Positions 1 through 9,533 of a stretch of DNA of 64,000 bases are shown here, piece by piece. The notes under the pieces were generated by a model that made no database searches, was not told the origin of the DNA, and was given only the letters and a program-made list of their open reading frames with translations. The DNA is from Onthophagus taurus (taxonomy: Eukaryota; Arthropoda; Insecta; Coleoptera; Scarabaeidae), in assembly GCF_036711975.1 (NCBI RefSeq), contig NW_027248940.1:124001-188000 (forward strand), read 5' to 3'. A program made the translations under genes and the position numbers. The first letter of the stretch is position 1. Every line of letters starts with the position of its first letter.

Positions 1-262
1 GTGGTGAAATAGAATCTCTCATCTGTGTATTTTGTTTTTCAATGAAAGGCTTAACCTTGAACAGCAAATCGTGAAATAATTCAAGATCCATTCTTAAGAA
101 ATTGTTATAATCTTCTGTCGAAGAAACTTCTAATTCTTTTAAAAGTTTGATATGCGAAAATTTTTTACGTTGTAGAAACCAACGCTTCGGCCAATACCTA
201 TGTCGTCTCTTTTTACGGCTTAACTCGTCGATTATTATTAAAGCGCAAGCTATATCACTCAT
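1..262 (-). CDS. PIF/Harbinger (HARBI1-like) nuclease, N-terminal part, cut by window edge
   Basis: Reading the minus strand from an ATG at 262-260 gives 87 open codons that run off the window start. The protein begins MSDIACALIIIDELSRKKRR and continues with HRYWPKRWFLQRKKF and a segment around residues 50-75 containing FLRMDLELFHDLL and VKPFIEKQNTQMRDSISP. This pattern (RRYWV-like block, then an 'F..F.RM....F..LL..V.P.I' helix, then 'T..R..I.P') is the N-terminus of HARBI1-like DDE nucleases encoded by PIF/Harbinger transposons. The catalytic DDE residues would lie beyond the edge, so activity cannot be judged. It could be an active transposon copy, a relic or a domesticated HARBI1; nothing here separates these. 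Confidence 0.75.
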   Translation of the reverse strand, partial: MSDIACALIIIDELSRKKRRHRYWPKRWFLQRKKFSHIKLLKELEVSSTEDYNNFLRMDLELFHDLLFKVKPFIEKQNTQMRDSISP

Positions 263-1072
263 TATAGATGTACCGATAATCAGTACTTACCACCTTCGAG
301 GATACGGATTAAATAAATGAATGACAAGCTTGCATGATAGTGTATGGAGAAAGTAAGAAACGGCATGAACAGCATGCATGACAAGCATGCTTGACCGTGG
401 ATAGGTCCCTTAAGCTTGGGTAAAGTGTGAGTGTGTCTCCCTTATTTGTTTGCTAAGGAAACTTGATTCGATTAAGATAACGAATTTTTAACATTTTCTT
501 CTATAATTCGAGAATGGATGGAGATATCGAGATGCGGTTTTCACTAATATTTAGTAAATTTTATGGTGATTAAGGGTCTGTGAAGTAAAGAGTACCGTTC
601 CATTTAACTATTTTTCAAAAATCACAAAAATATGTAATCGCTGCAGATAACGCCCTCTAGCTTATTTGTTTTAAACCAAGAGGTCTTACTGAAAATATTT
701 TTTAAAAGAGCATAAAATGCTCTTTCAAACAAGATCAAAAATATTCAAATCGGATAAATGGTCCAGGAGATATTAAAATGTAAACATTTGAAAACGCACT
801 GGTCTCTCCCTTCTTTATTATAACAGATATGAGAATTATCGCAAAACAAAAGCGATGCGGTATTATCCAAGCTACTAAGTGATGTCAAAGTTATAGCTCA
901 TTGTCTAACTTTCTGAGATAACGGGAATTTTATGTTTCTCTATGGCAATTACGCCCAGTTACTTCAAAATAATTTCCAGCAATTTCTCTTATCCACTTTG
1001 CTATAAGGATTTTTTTCCCAAACCTCTAGGCCTTACCGTTGTTGAGATACAGCCCCTCCGTACCCTTAACAT
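263..1072. other. No gene recognised; AT-rich intergenic DNA
   Basis: No convincing coding segment or repeat family is visible. A short stretch near 325-395 repeats the word 'gcatg' several times. A 74-codon plus-strand ORF starting at 942 only exists because it reads through the hairpin at 1073-1133 and is not credible as a gene. Confidence 0.5.
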
Positions 1073-1133
1073 AAAAAAAATTATCACCCCAATATACAGG
1101 TGTCCCCTGTATATTGGGGTGATAATTTTTTTT
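1073..1133. repeat. Perfect 28-bp inverted repeat with 5-nt loop
   Basis: The left arm (1073-1100) runs through aaaattatcaccccaatat and ends in acagg. The right arm (1106-1133) is its exact reverse complement, separated by tgtcc. Arms this long without a mismatch in decayed intergenic DNA suggest a recent snap-back or a young palindromic mobile-element end. No transposase or second copy is seen. Confidence 0.85.
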
Positions 1134-1431
1134 GTAATATTTCTACGTAGCAATTTTATAAAATGATTGTTGTAATATTTCTGTGTATGTAATTATGCTA
1201 GCAATAAAAAACATGGAAATCATAATTTTCTCTATCAATTTTACTACAACAACCTTTTTCATTGCGGTGAAACTGTTGAAGATTTTAATCAAATTGAAAA
1301 TAATATCAAATTGTGACAAGAAAATGCATATTTTATTTTAGAATTTATACATTAAATTTTATTATTATTATACATTTATATAAGTACGAAGGCTTTCACG
1401 TTATACATATTCATTTATACATTTATTAACG

Positions 1432-3573
1432 CTAATCGTTGGTGGCAACGTTTTTTTCATCGTTGTTGCTGCATTTGCCGTATTCGTCTTCCCAATCGCT
1501 GTCCGAGTGTCTTTGTCTGAATCGATCTTTACGAGTCCATCGACCGGAATACTTTTCGGTAACAGTTATACCGTTGTTGAAAGACTTTTGCCGAATCTTT
1601 ACAATGTTACCGTCGAGCAATTCGATGGCGTCACTTTTGACTAGGTCGTCGTTGTCAAATTGAACGTACGAATACAACATGTGGTAGACTTCAATAACGT
1701 CGTAGAGATTTTGACATGCGGCAAAATAATATTCGAACGGTTCAAGATCAACATTAACATATGCGATATGTTCCAAATCGTAATAGACACCAGGATTTAT
1801 CGGTTCAACAGGCAATACGTTTACGGGTAACTTTTCCGCAACAATTTTCAATTTGTCCTCGGGTCGAGAATAGACCACGTTCTCGTCGACGTAGAGATCT
1901 TTGGTGCATACTTTTTCGTTGTTCGTATCGGACGGGCACTTGCACAAGCATAGTTCGTATTGGTAACGATTTAATTTCTTTGGATGCACGTCGACGTACA
2001 TTAACGACACCATCATTCGAAGCGTTTGTCTATCGACATCTTTCAACGTTTTAATCTTTTCGTCAACTTTGAAGTAATAGTACAAACCATCACAAGCATA
2101 GCTTAAATTGTCGCACGTTGTCAACTTATAGTCGACTGTGACCGGGACATTGTTGAGTGTTTTGAAAAATAGAATGCATTCTTCCAGCTTTGTTTCGTCT
2201 TCAATTGGTTTCCCGAGAATTGATTCGAAACGATGCCGGTTCACTTGATTGAATCGCCACGAGACGTTTTCCTTCAATTCCGGATGCTTGATACTTTGCA
2301 ACATCAAGTAACAGTTTAGATCGAAATCTTTTTGAATCTTGTCGTTGAATTGAATCTGTGGTTGTTTGTTGATGGGAAAGACAATTTCCGTTTTGATGAA
2401 TTCACGAAATCCTTCGCCTTCAACGCGATGCTTGACCCAATGCGGTAAAACGTACATCGTATTTTCCGTCAATGGAACGATAACCTCTTCGTTTTCGCCC
2501 AGATACATAAAATTAGCGTTTGGAAGTTCAACGTTCATGTAAATGAGCAGCGTGTATAGGGAACATGCCGATTTCTGATGATCGACAAACATTGTATCGT
2601 AATGAGCGTCAAATTTACCACCTCGATAGTATCGGTTCCATTTGAAGACATCGTTCAAGTAAAACGTTTGTTTATCGAATAGATCGGCAAGACGCGATTC
2701 TAGAGCCGTTTTCAATTTGGCATTAACAAACATCAGTACTTTACCATCGCGTTCGTTGTCGTTGTTTGGCGTTTTGAAAATGTATACTCGTTCGTCGCTG
2801 TTGGTCTTTACTTTGTAATGGCATTGATGGTAGAGAGGTTCATTGAAATCTGTTTTGCCACGATCATTATCGTACGTGTAACGGTGCTCTTCAAGTTCCC
2901 CAGATGCGTCTTCATCTGCATTGTCATCATCGCCAAACTTTAAATCTCCGGGCTCGTACGCGTTAAACGGATAATGTTTGAAACGGTTGGGGCCCCTAGA
3001 TCCGTAGAATAGAGTCGAATAGATGTCGTCGTTGCTTAGCTTTACGATAATTTCGGAACAATCATAACCGACGGGACTCGGTTCGCGACCAAACATAATC
3101 TCGTATCCGTAGTAGATTAACGGTAGGTGAACTTGGTTCCGAAAGAGATCGGGTCTGAATTTGTTACCTCTATCCCGTAGAGGCAACAAATTCGGGGCAG
3201 GTTGTGCGTCGTCGTTTTCGCTTCCCATGTCGAGAGTGAAACAATTGATCATGTCACAAAAGATATCACCGTCGCCTTCGTCGTCGGATTCAAAGCTGTC
3301 GTTCAACGCTTGCTGATTATCGCAGTAGACTGGGTAACGGTATTCGGATGTAGGATAGAGCGAAAGGTCTTGCGAATGCTTGGAATGATTTGGATACGTT
3401 GTATTCTTGAGACTGTATTGGGTAACGGGATCGTCGGGCGACACCAAATACACCAAACGCAACAACGTGTATACCTCGTCTTTTTCAATCGGTTTGGCTT
3501 CATCTGGGGAATCGTAGATTGATTTCAAAACAGAATACGCTTGATCGTAGGCTTGTTTCGAAAATGGATGCAT
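1432..3573 (-). CDS. Intronless 713-aa protein with 2-oxoglutarate/Fe(II) dioxygenase domain
   Basis: A single uninterrupted minus-strand ORF. The middle (about residues 290-400) carries a double-stranded beta-helix oxygenase signature. It has GGKFDAHYDT with the HxD iron ligands near residues 325-327, a hydrophobic strand CSLYTLLIYMN, and a distal histidine in LPHWVKHRVEGEGFREF near residue 381, followed by basic residues suited to holding 2-oxoglutarate. This resembles prolyl-4-hydroxylase-type domains. Residues 1-130 are acidic; residues 400-713 match nothing I recognise. The ORF is visibly richer in CG dinucleotides than the flanking AT-rich DNA and has no introns, unlike the host genes in this window. 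A viral or other horizontal origin is possible but is inference. The substrate is unknown. Candidate poly(A) signals (AATAAA on the minus strand) follow within about 100 nt. Confidence 0.8.
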   Translation of the reverse strand: MHPFSKQAYDQAYSVLKSIYDSPDEAKPIEKDEVYTLLRLVYLVSPDDPVTQYSLKNTTYPNHSKHSQDLSLYPTSEYRYPVYCDNQQALNDSFESDDEGDGDIFCDMINCFTLDMGSENDDAQPAPNLLPLRDRGNKFRPDLFRNQVHLPLIYYGYEIMFGREPSPVGYDCSEIIVKLSNDDIYSTLFYGSRGPNRFKHYPFNAYEPGDLKFGDDDNADEDASGELEEHRYTYDNDRGKTDFNEPLYHQCHYKVKTNSDERVYIFKTPNNDNERDGKVLMFVNAKLKTALESRLADLFDKQTFYLNDVFKWNRYYRGGKFDAHYDTMFVDHQKSACSLYTLLIYMNVELPNANFMYLGENEEVIVPLTENTMYVLPHWVKHRVEGEGFREFIKTEIVFPINKQPQIQFNDKIQKDFDLNCYLMLQSIKHPELKENVSWRFNQVNRHRFESILGKPIEDETKLEECILFFKTLNNVPVTVDYKLTTCDNLSYACDGLYYYFKVDEKIKTLKDVDRQTLRMMVSLMYVDVHPKKLNRYQYELCLCKCPSDTNNEKVCTKDLYVDENVVYSRPEDKLKIVAEKLPVNVLPVEPINPGVYYDLEHIAYVNVDLEPFEYYFAACQNLYDVIEVYHMLYSYVQFDNDDLVKSDAIELLDGNIVKIRQKSFNNGITVTEKYSGRWTRKDRFRQRHSDSDWEDEYGKCSNNDEKNVATND

Positions 3574-3977
3574 GTTTAGGCACTAGTAAAAAACTAAACT
3601 AAACTTGTTACGGTTTGACTTTTTGGGGTTATGTGTTTAATGTTATGTAATTAATGTTTTGTTTCTGTATCGGATAGATGTTTTGTTTTGTTTACAGGTA
3701 TTTTAGGTTGCATGAATACACGTTATTTTATTTTCTTTAAGTTTTATTTTATTTTATTAAAATTTCAGGGTAATTAACTTTTTTTTATAAAACGACAATT
3801 CTCCGATGATTTCCCTTCTTAATTTTCTTTTCCCCATTTCTTTCCCCTTCAGATATGGCGTTAGTCTTTGTTATTTTTTTGCTTGTGCGCAAGTATGTTT
3901 TTTTTTTAATTTTGAGAGGTTATTTATCGTCTTGTCTGGTTTTCCTCGATCTCTTTTGAATGTCAGTACAGTACGTG
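3574..3977. other. Intergenic, probable upstream region of the dioxygenase ORF
   Basis: T-rich, low-complexity sequence between the ORF start and the TA target of element A1. No gene is seen. A 67-codon plus-strand ORF at 3806 runs into the transposon end and is discounted. Confidence 0.5.
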
Positions 3978-4203
3978 TACAGGGTGGTTCAAATTCGATG
4001 TCCGAATAGGCTAACTCGGAAGCTATAAGAGTTAGAAAAAAAGTAGCTTACATGTCATGATCTCGTTTTTCGAGAAACTGCTAATGCCGAAAACCTCATA
4101 GCGCTATCGTCTTTTGTTTTTCCGCTAGAGGTTAAAATTGAAAATATCGTAAAACCAGCAAGCGCAATTATCTTGGTTATTATTATAGCTGGAGTATTAT
4201 AAC

Positions 4204-4751
4204 TAGAGCTCGGATTTTTCGGTACCTAAGTCCAGTCGACCAGTTCATGAATGTTGCGTTATTAACGAGCGACGCATAGCCAAGGTCCCGAGTTCACTGG
4301 TCTACAGCGTTGTCATGGTAATCCATAGGCGCGCATTAGCAAGAATCTGTATTAACGCTAAATAAGCAAGTAATTATGTACTTTATCATAATTTTTCTCG
4401 ACTCTCAGTTCCTGTTTGGAAAACAAGCCCTTCTAATTATGAAAAAGCAAGAAAATATTTGATGATAATTAAATAAAATATTCAATACACTCGGTTTTAA
4501 ATTATAAAAACTGAAACAATAGTACAATTCTAATTCAGAAAATGAAATGGATTTAACGGTAAATAAAGGATATTAAATAAATTGGCACTGAATTCTCGGA
4601 ACGCACCACAGATAAATGCAGGCCTAGCATGCTTGTAGATGTGTGAGCGATCGGAACGGTAGATCGGGTGATGGGAGAGCATTTATATTCGCGCCCCATA
4701 GGTTCTGCGCTGGCGACGCTACTGAGATGGTACCGAAATATCCGAGCTGTG
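4204..4751. mobile_element. hAT-type MITE (548 bp) nested in A1
   Basis: The ends are TAGAGCTCGGATTTTTCGG at left and a reverse-complementary ...CCGAAATATCCGAGCTGTG at right. It is flanked by the 8-bp direct repeat attataac (4196-4203 and 4752-4759), the duplication size of hAT elements. Both ends match the transposase-bearing hAT at 14934-16787 in inverted orientation, including the inner blocks ctcgactctcagttcc and gcgatcggaacgg. This is therefore an internal-deletion derivative of that family. Confidence 0.9.
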
Positions 4752-5296
4752 ATTATAACTAAAACATTATATGGACACTTTTTTACAGAGAATTTGATGA
4801 CGTAGTCAAAAAAAATTTTTCGGTTTTAGATTTTGAGATATTATCACAATGTTCGTTTTTTTAAATGGAAACAACCACTGATTACTCGCTTATTAAATTC
4901 GTTATTTTTTTCTGATTACAAAAATATAGGGTTTGACAGGTCTATTTCTTATTGTTTTAGAATAAAGCTAAAAATTAACTTTTCTTTTAGTGTCTTCCAA
5001 GAAATTAAATTTACAGTTTCCTGTAAATTACGGTACTATAATTAAAAATTAAAAAAACATTTTTCTGATATTTGAAACAAATATATTTGTTGAACTATTT
5101 AATTTATATATGTAATTATACAAAAGTTGGAATAGATTGCATAATTTCACATTTTTATATTAACATTTAATATTATTATTAAATGACTTAATAAATTATT
5201 GATAGATGGCGCTCATATATATATTTTTTTAATTCAACCTAAACATAGCAACATTTGTTTGTATTCAAAAATTTTCTAAAAATCCTGTTTTTTAAG

Positions 5297-5371
5297 ATGG
5301 ATTACGAAAATTACGAAAAGTTTAACATGTTAGAATGTTACATATTAGAAAATAAAGTAAATTTTATATAA
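5297..5371 (+). pseudogene. Transposase N-terminal remnant in the loop of A1
   Basis: An ATG opens 24 codons reading MDYENYEKFNMLECYILENK before a stop. This matches the start of the transposases in element B (MNFENYEKCNMMECYIL) and in D2 (MERYENYEKYDMLACHI), both of the insect DUF4817-type Tc1/mariner family. It shows A1 descends from an autonomous member of that family. Confidence 0.65.
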
Positions 5372-6539
5372 ATTTTTAGTAGAATAATTTTTAGTTATAG
5401 TACCGTAATTTACAGGAAACTGTAAATTTAATTTCGTCGATGACACTAGATGGAAATTTTATAAAAAAAGTTTATTTTTAGCTTTATTCTAAAACAATAA
5501 GAAATAGACCTTTCGAACTCTATATTTTTGTAATTAGAAAAAAATAAAGAATTTAATAAGCGAATAATCGGTGGTTGTTTCCATTTAAAAAAATGAAAAT
5601 TGTCATGATATCTCAAAATCTAAAACAAAAAAAATTTTTTTGTCTACATCATCAAATTCTCTGTAAAAAAGTGTCCATATAATGTCTTAGTTATAATACT
5701 CCAGCTATAATAATAACCAAGATAATTGCGTTTGCTGGTTTTACGATATTTTCAATTTTAGCCTCTAGCGGAAAAACAAAAGACGATAGCGCTATGAGGT
5801 TTTCGGCATTAGCAGTTTTTCGAAAAACGAGATCATGACATGTAAGCTACTTTTTTTCTAACTCTTATAGCTTCCGAGTTAGCCTATTCGGACATCGAAT
5901 TTGAACCACCCTGTACAGGGTGTCCCAATTTCGATGTCCGCATAGGCTATCTCCGAAACTAAAAGAGATAGAAAAAAAGTAGCTTACATGTCATGATCTC
6001 GTTTTTCGAGAAAATGCTAATGCCGAAAACTCCGAACAGCTATCGTCTTTTGTTTTCGCCCTATCGGCAAAAACTGAAAATTTTGCGAAAACGACATTCG
6101 CAAATATCTCACTTATTATCAAAGATGGAGTATTATAAATAAAACATTATATGGGCTACTTTTTACGAAGAATTCAGTGGCGTACGTAGAATTTTTTTCC
6201 CATCTTTTATTTTCGAGATTTTAGACGTAACTTTATTTTTTTAAATGGAAACCATAGTTGGCTATGACTTAAAACAATTTGTAATAAATTGTGGGGTATA
6301 TTTCTTATAGTTATTGAATAATTAACAAAAATTCATTTTGTTCCATCTAAATCTAATGTATGTATTTAAAAGTTAATGTTGCTATGGTGATAACTATACA
6401 TACTATGATGGAATATAATATATCAATTTTTTTTGTTCTTTCTAAAACTATTGTATGTATTTAAAAGTTAATGTTGTTATGGTGATAACCTCATGGTATG
6501 AGGGAAAGCATTGTTTCCAATTATTGGCAAAGTTTGTAG

Positions 6540-7749
6540 CAAGGACAGTAGAATCTAACAGGACTGCTACATCGCAGTCTACATCACACTATTTGCCACG
6601 CCTGCGCCTGGTAGATAACTGTCTATGTTTTTAGAGGTTATATGATAGACATTAATACGTCTAAAAACATAAAACTTCAAAACTAATATGAATACGTCTA
6701 GGATATAACCTCTCACAGCAAACGCATAGACCATAGCTTTGTTCGTTGGGACTGCACTACTCTGCACGACATGGCACTCGTATGACGTCATAGTGCAATG
6801 AAGTGTAAGTCAGTGCAATGTCATGTCAACTTAGTGCAGGTCAGAAAAGTGTATAAACCGTGGTCGCAACGAACAGATTTTTATAAAAAAAAGTGTATAA
6901 TATTTGAAATGGACGAACAGGAGATTGTCAGCGAAATACTCGTGGAAAATGAAATCATTGCAGAATGTTTTTTTAGTAGCGATTCATCAATTATTATTAT
7001 ATTATTATTATTTTTTATTTTTTTCAATTATTAGCGAAATATATTTTCTACCTCAAACAACAAACCCTTATTAGTTCTTTCAAAAGTACTACTTAACGTA
7101 TAAAGAAATCACATGCTAAATTGCACCAAAATAGAAAAGCAGTACTTGCAAAAAAAAAATTTGGGGTGGTGAGGGTAGTTAACCCCAGCCACCCCTAAAT
7201 GAGAAAAAACATATAATTAATATTTTTAAATGTACTATAAGTGTATTTAATGAAGCCAAAATCGACAGGGTAGTTTTTAAACTATTCCAAAAAAGTAGGG
7301 GTAGTTTTCTACTGCCTCTACTGGGATTGAATATACTGTGTTCTCTAATACAACAAATATTAATTGTTATAAGGTTTTATTTCTTAATATTTAATATTAA
7401 TATTAATTATTACAAAACACGCAAAAATTTAAAATATTCCGCCATTTTAGTTACACTGCACTTATTGAACTTAATCGAAAGCAGGTGCAACAAAATCTGC
7501 ACTAACTTGCACCGGCTGCACTAAATTGCACTGCACCCGGCCCAACGAACAGTATGAATGCAACTGCACTATCCCCAACGATCACACAACATCTGTACTA
7601 AACTGCATAGTGCAAGTGAGTGCAAGTAGTGCAGTCCCAACGAACAAAGCTCATAACAACAGCTGGGTGTGGAAAATGGTGTGACGTAGTTTGCGGGTAG
7701 GCTGTCACAACAATGGATGTAGCAGTCCTGTTAGATTCTATTGTCCTTG
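6540..7749. mobile_element. Nested DNA element with 31-bp TIR and 9-bp target duplication
   Basis: Left end CAAGGACAGTAGAATCTAAC and its reverse complement at the right end (one mismatch over 31 bp) are flanked by a 9-bp direct repeat agtttgtag (6531-6539 and 7750-7758). No transposase is recognised. A 9-bp duplication fits Mutator/MULE- or Merlin-like enzymes, but the class is unassigned. It interrupts the transposase gene of element B and carries another insertion at 6735-7651. Confidence 0.75.
6735..7651. mobile_element. Second-level nested element with AGCTTTGTTCG ends
   Basis: The ends AGCTTTGTTCGTTGGGACTG and the reverse complement are flanked by a 3-bp repeat cat (6732-6734, 7652-7654). 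Both flanks inside are rich in the word 'gtgca'. A 3-bp duplication is compatible with Harbinger-like elements, and a short reading frame at 6909 starts MDEQEIVSEILVENEII, faintly like acidic Harbinger N-termini. Positions 7037-7310 carry a diverged piece of the element-C family. Confidence 0.55.
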
Positions 7750-7764
7750 AGTTTGTAGTAGTAT

Positions 7765-8396
7765 TTAAAAATTCACTAACAACTCTGGCATTCCGTCATA
7801 TTGAAAATATATCATTTGAGACATATTTAGTGGCAAATTGTCGACCAAAGGCTCAATGTGCTGCCTTAATATATTGAGGTATTTCCCTGAGTTTAAGTTT
7901 TTATGGTAGATACTATATGTCAAAATTCTATTATCTAAAAGGGCACACCATACATTGAACCCCAATCTTCTTTGAACACTCAGAGACTTCATCGGTCCAG
8001 ATAACATTTTGAACAAACTGCAGATTATTTAATTTTTTTAAATATCATCTACAAAATTCTAATCTTCGATTGACATCTCCGGCACGTAAATAATGAGTTA
8101 GTCCCGCTTTGTATGGTTTATACTTATTTTTTTTTTCATATTCGGGAGCAGCGGCTTTTGGGTCAAACGTCTTGTTGCAATTTCTCTTGCAGGTCATTTT
8201 GGTATGTTTTTGTATGTGGTTTGGGGAAGGACCAAATATCTATTAAATTTTCTGCTAACCGGCTAAAGGTTCTTACGTGCGGTTGTCTTCTTTCCGGATA
8301 TCTTGTGAAATACAATTCTGCGGCTAACGTCGCATTCTTATCTGATAATATATAACATTCCATCATGTTACATTTTTCATAATTTTCGAAATTCAT
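7765..8396 (-). pseudogene. DUF4817-type Tc1/mariner transposase of element B, broken
   Basis: The N-terminal part (8396-8163) reads MNFENYEKCNMMECYIL, then a helix-turn-helix block with YFTRYPERRQPHVRTFSRLA, the typical DNA-binding start of this insect family. A second fragment (8016-7765) carries LGFNVWCALLDNRI, LNSGKYLNILRQHIEPLVD and IYFQYDGMPELL. The usual QDGAPAH motif with the second catalytic Asp appears here as YDGMPEL: the Asp is kept but its context has decayed. Frameshifts separate the parts and the 6540-7749 insertion removes the C-terminus. Confidence 0.8.
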
Positions 8397-9047
8397 TGTA
8401 AAGTTTTATTCAGTTTTGTTATACTTTGACACCTAACATGCTGGTGCATGGTACCAGCACATAATGCCAGAGTTGTTATGGAATTTTTAAATATAAACTT
8501 TGGCAATTATTTGATACATCATGTTACATCATAGTATGTATGGTTATCACCATAGCAACATTAACTTTTAAATACATACATTAGTTTTAGATAAAACAAA
8601 ATGAATTATTGTTAATTATTCAATAACTATAAGAAATATACCCCACAAACTATATATATTTGTTATCAGAAGAAAATAACAAATTATTTTAAGTCATAGC
8701 CAACTATGGTTTCCATTTAAAAAAATAAAGTTACGTCTAAAATCTCGAAAATAAAAGATGGGAAAAAAATTCTACCTACGCCACTGAATTCTTCGTAAAA
8801 AGTTGCCCATATAATGTTTTATTTATAATACACCATCTTTGATAATAAGTGAAATATTCGCGATTGTCGTTTTTGCAAAATTTTCAGTTTTTGCCGATAA
8901 GACGAAAACAAAAGACGATAGCTGTTCGGAGTTTTCGGCATTAGCATTTTCTCGAAAAACGAAATCATGACATGTAAGCTACTTTTTTTCTATCTCTTTT
9001 AATTTCGGAGATAGCCTATGCGGACATCGAAATTGGGACACCCTGTA

Positions 9048-9449
9048 CAGGATGGTTCAAATTCGATGTGCGAATAGGCTAACTCGAAAACTATGAGTTA
9101 GAAAAAAAAGTAGCTTACATGTCATGATCTCGTTTTTCGAGAAACTGCTAATGCCGAAAACCTCATAGCGCTATCGTCTTTTGTTTTTCCCCTAGAGGCC
9201 AAAATTGAAAATATCGTAAAACCAATAAGTACAATTGTCTTGGTTATTATTATAGGTGGAGTATTATAACTACGACATTATATGGACACTTTTTTACAGA
9301 GAATTTCATGACACAGTCAAAAAAAAATTTTCGATTTTAGATTTTGAGATAACATGAGAATTTTCGTTTTTTTAAATGGAAACAACCACTGATTATTCGC
9401 TTATTAAATTCGTTATTTTTTTCTGATTACAAAAATATAGGGTTCGACA
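9048..9449. mobile_element. Element A2: left-arm fragment of an A-family element
   Basis: It starts CAGGATGGTTCAAATTCG right after the TA closing element B and follows the A1 left arm for about 400 bp, up to gggttcgacagg. There it stops, with no matching right arm. Confidence 0.8.
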
Positions 9450-9480
9450 GGTTCAGCTTCTTTCTTGCTTTTTTATTAAA

Positions 9481-9531
9481 TTTCCTCGGTACCGGTTTCG
9501 ACTAAACAGTCATCCTCAGCCGAATCTACAT
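9481..9531 (-). ncRNA. Possible hammerhead-like motif from a Penelope-type element
   Basis: On the minus strand the words CTGAGGA (9519-9513) and GAAAC (9499-9495) bracket a small stem GACU/AGUC with a 4-nt loop. CUGANGA plus GAAA is the conserved hammerhead core, and such ribozymes are known in Penelope-like retroelements. One extra base sits before the stem and the partner helices were not established, so this is only a candidate. Confidence 0.3.
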
Positions 9532-9533
9532 AT

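Larger units (their letters stand above)
3980..5913. mobile_element. Element A1: Tc1/mariner-like, long inverted repeats, TA target
   Basis: It starts CAGGGTGGTTCAAATTCG after TA (3978-3979) and ends with the reverse complement before TA (5914-5915). The two arms match over several hundred bp each (compare 3980-4195 with 5700-5913, and 4780-5040 with 5400-5640), so the element is a giant foldback with a short unique loop. TA duplication and CAGGG ends are typical of IS630/Tc1/mariner elements. It is non-autonomous: only a transposase N-terminal scrap survives in the loop. A hAT MITE sits in the left arm. Confidence 0.85.
5916..9045. mobile_element. Element B: Tc1/mariner-like with long inverted repeats
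   Basis: It begins CAGGGTGTCCCAATTTCG immediately after the TA that closes A1 and ends with its reverse complement before TA (9046-9047). The arms match over about 600 bp (5916-6480 against 8480-9045). The interior holds a broken DUF4817-type transposase on the minus strand and a nested element at 6540-7749. The B ends resemble but differ from the A ends, so they are sister families. Confidence 0.85.

Noticed and set aside
942-1166. 74-codon plus-strand ORF
   Set aside because: It exists only by reading through the perfect hairpin at 1073-1133; no family resemblance.
1439-3522. Plus-strand ORFs within the dioxygenase gene
   Set aside because: Shadows of the long minus-strand ORF, favoured by its CG-rich codons.
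3980-5913. A1 stem as a hairpin siRNA gene
   Set aside because: Long arms are fully explained as transposon inverted repeats; no evidence of a promoter or host function, although such stems can yield small RNAs.
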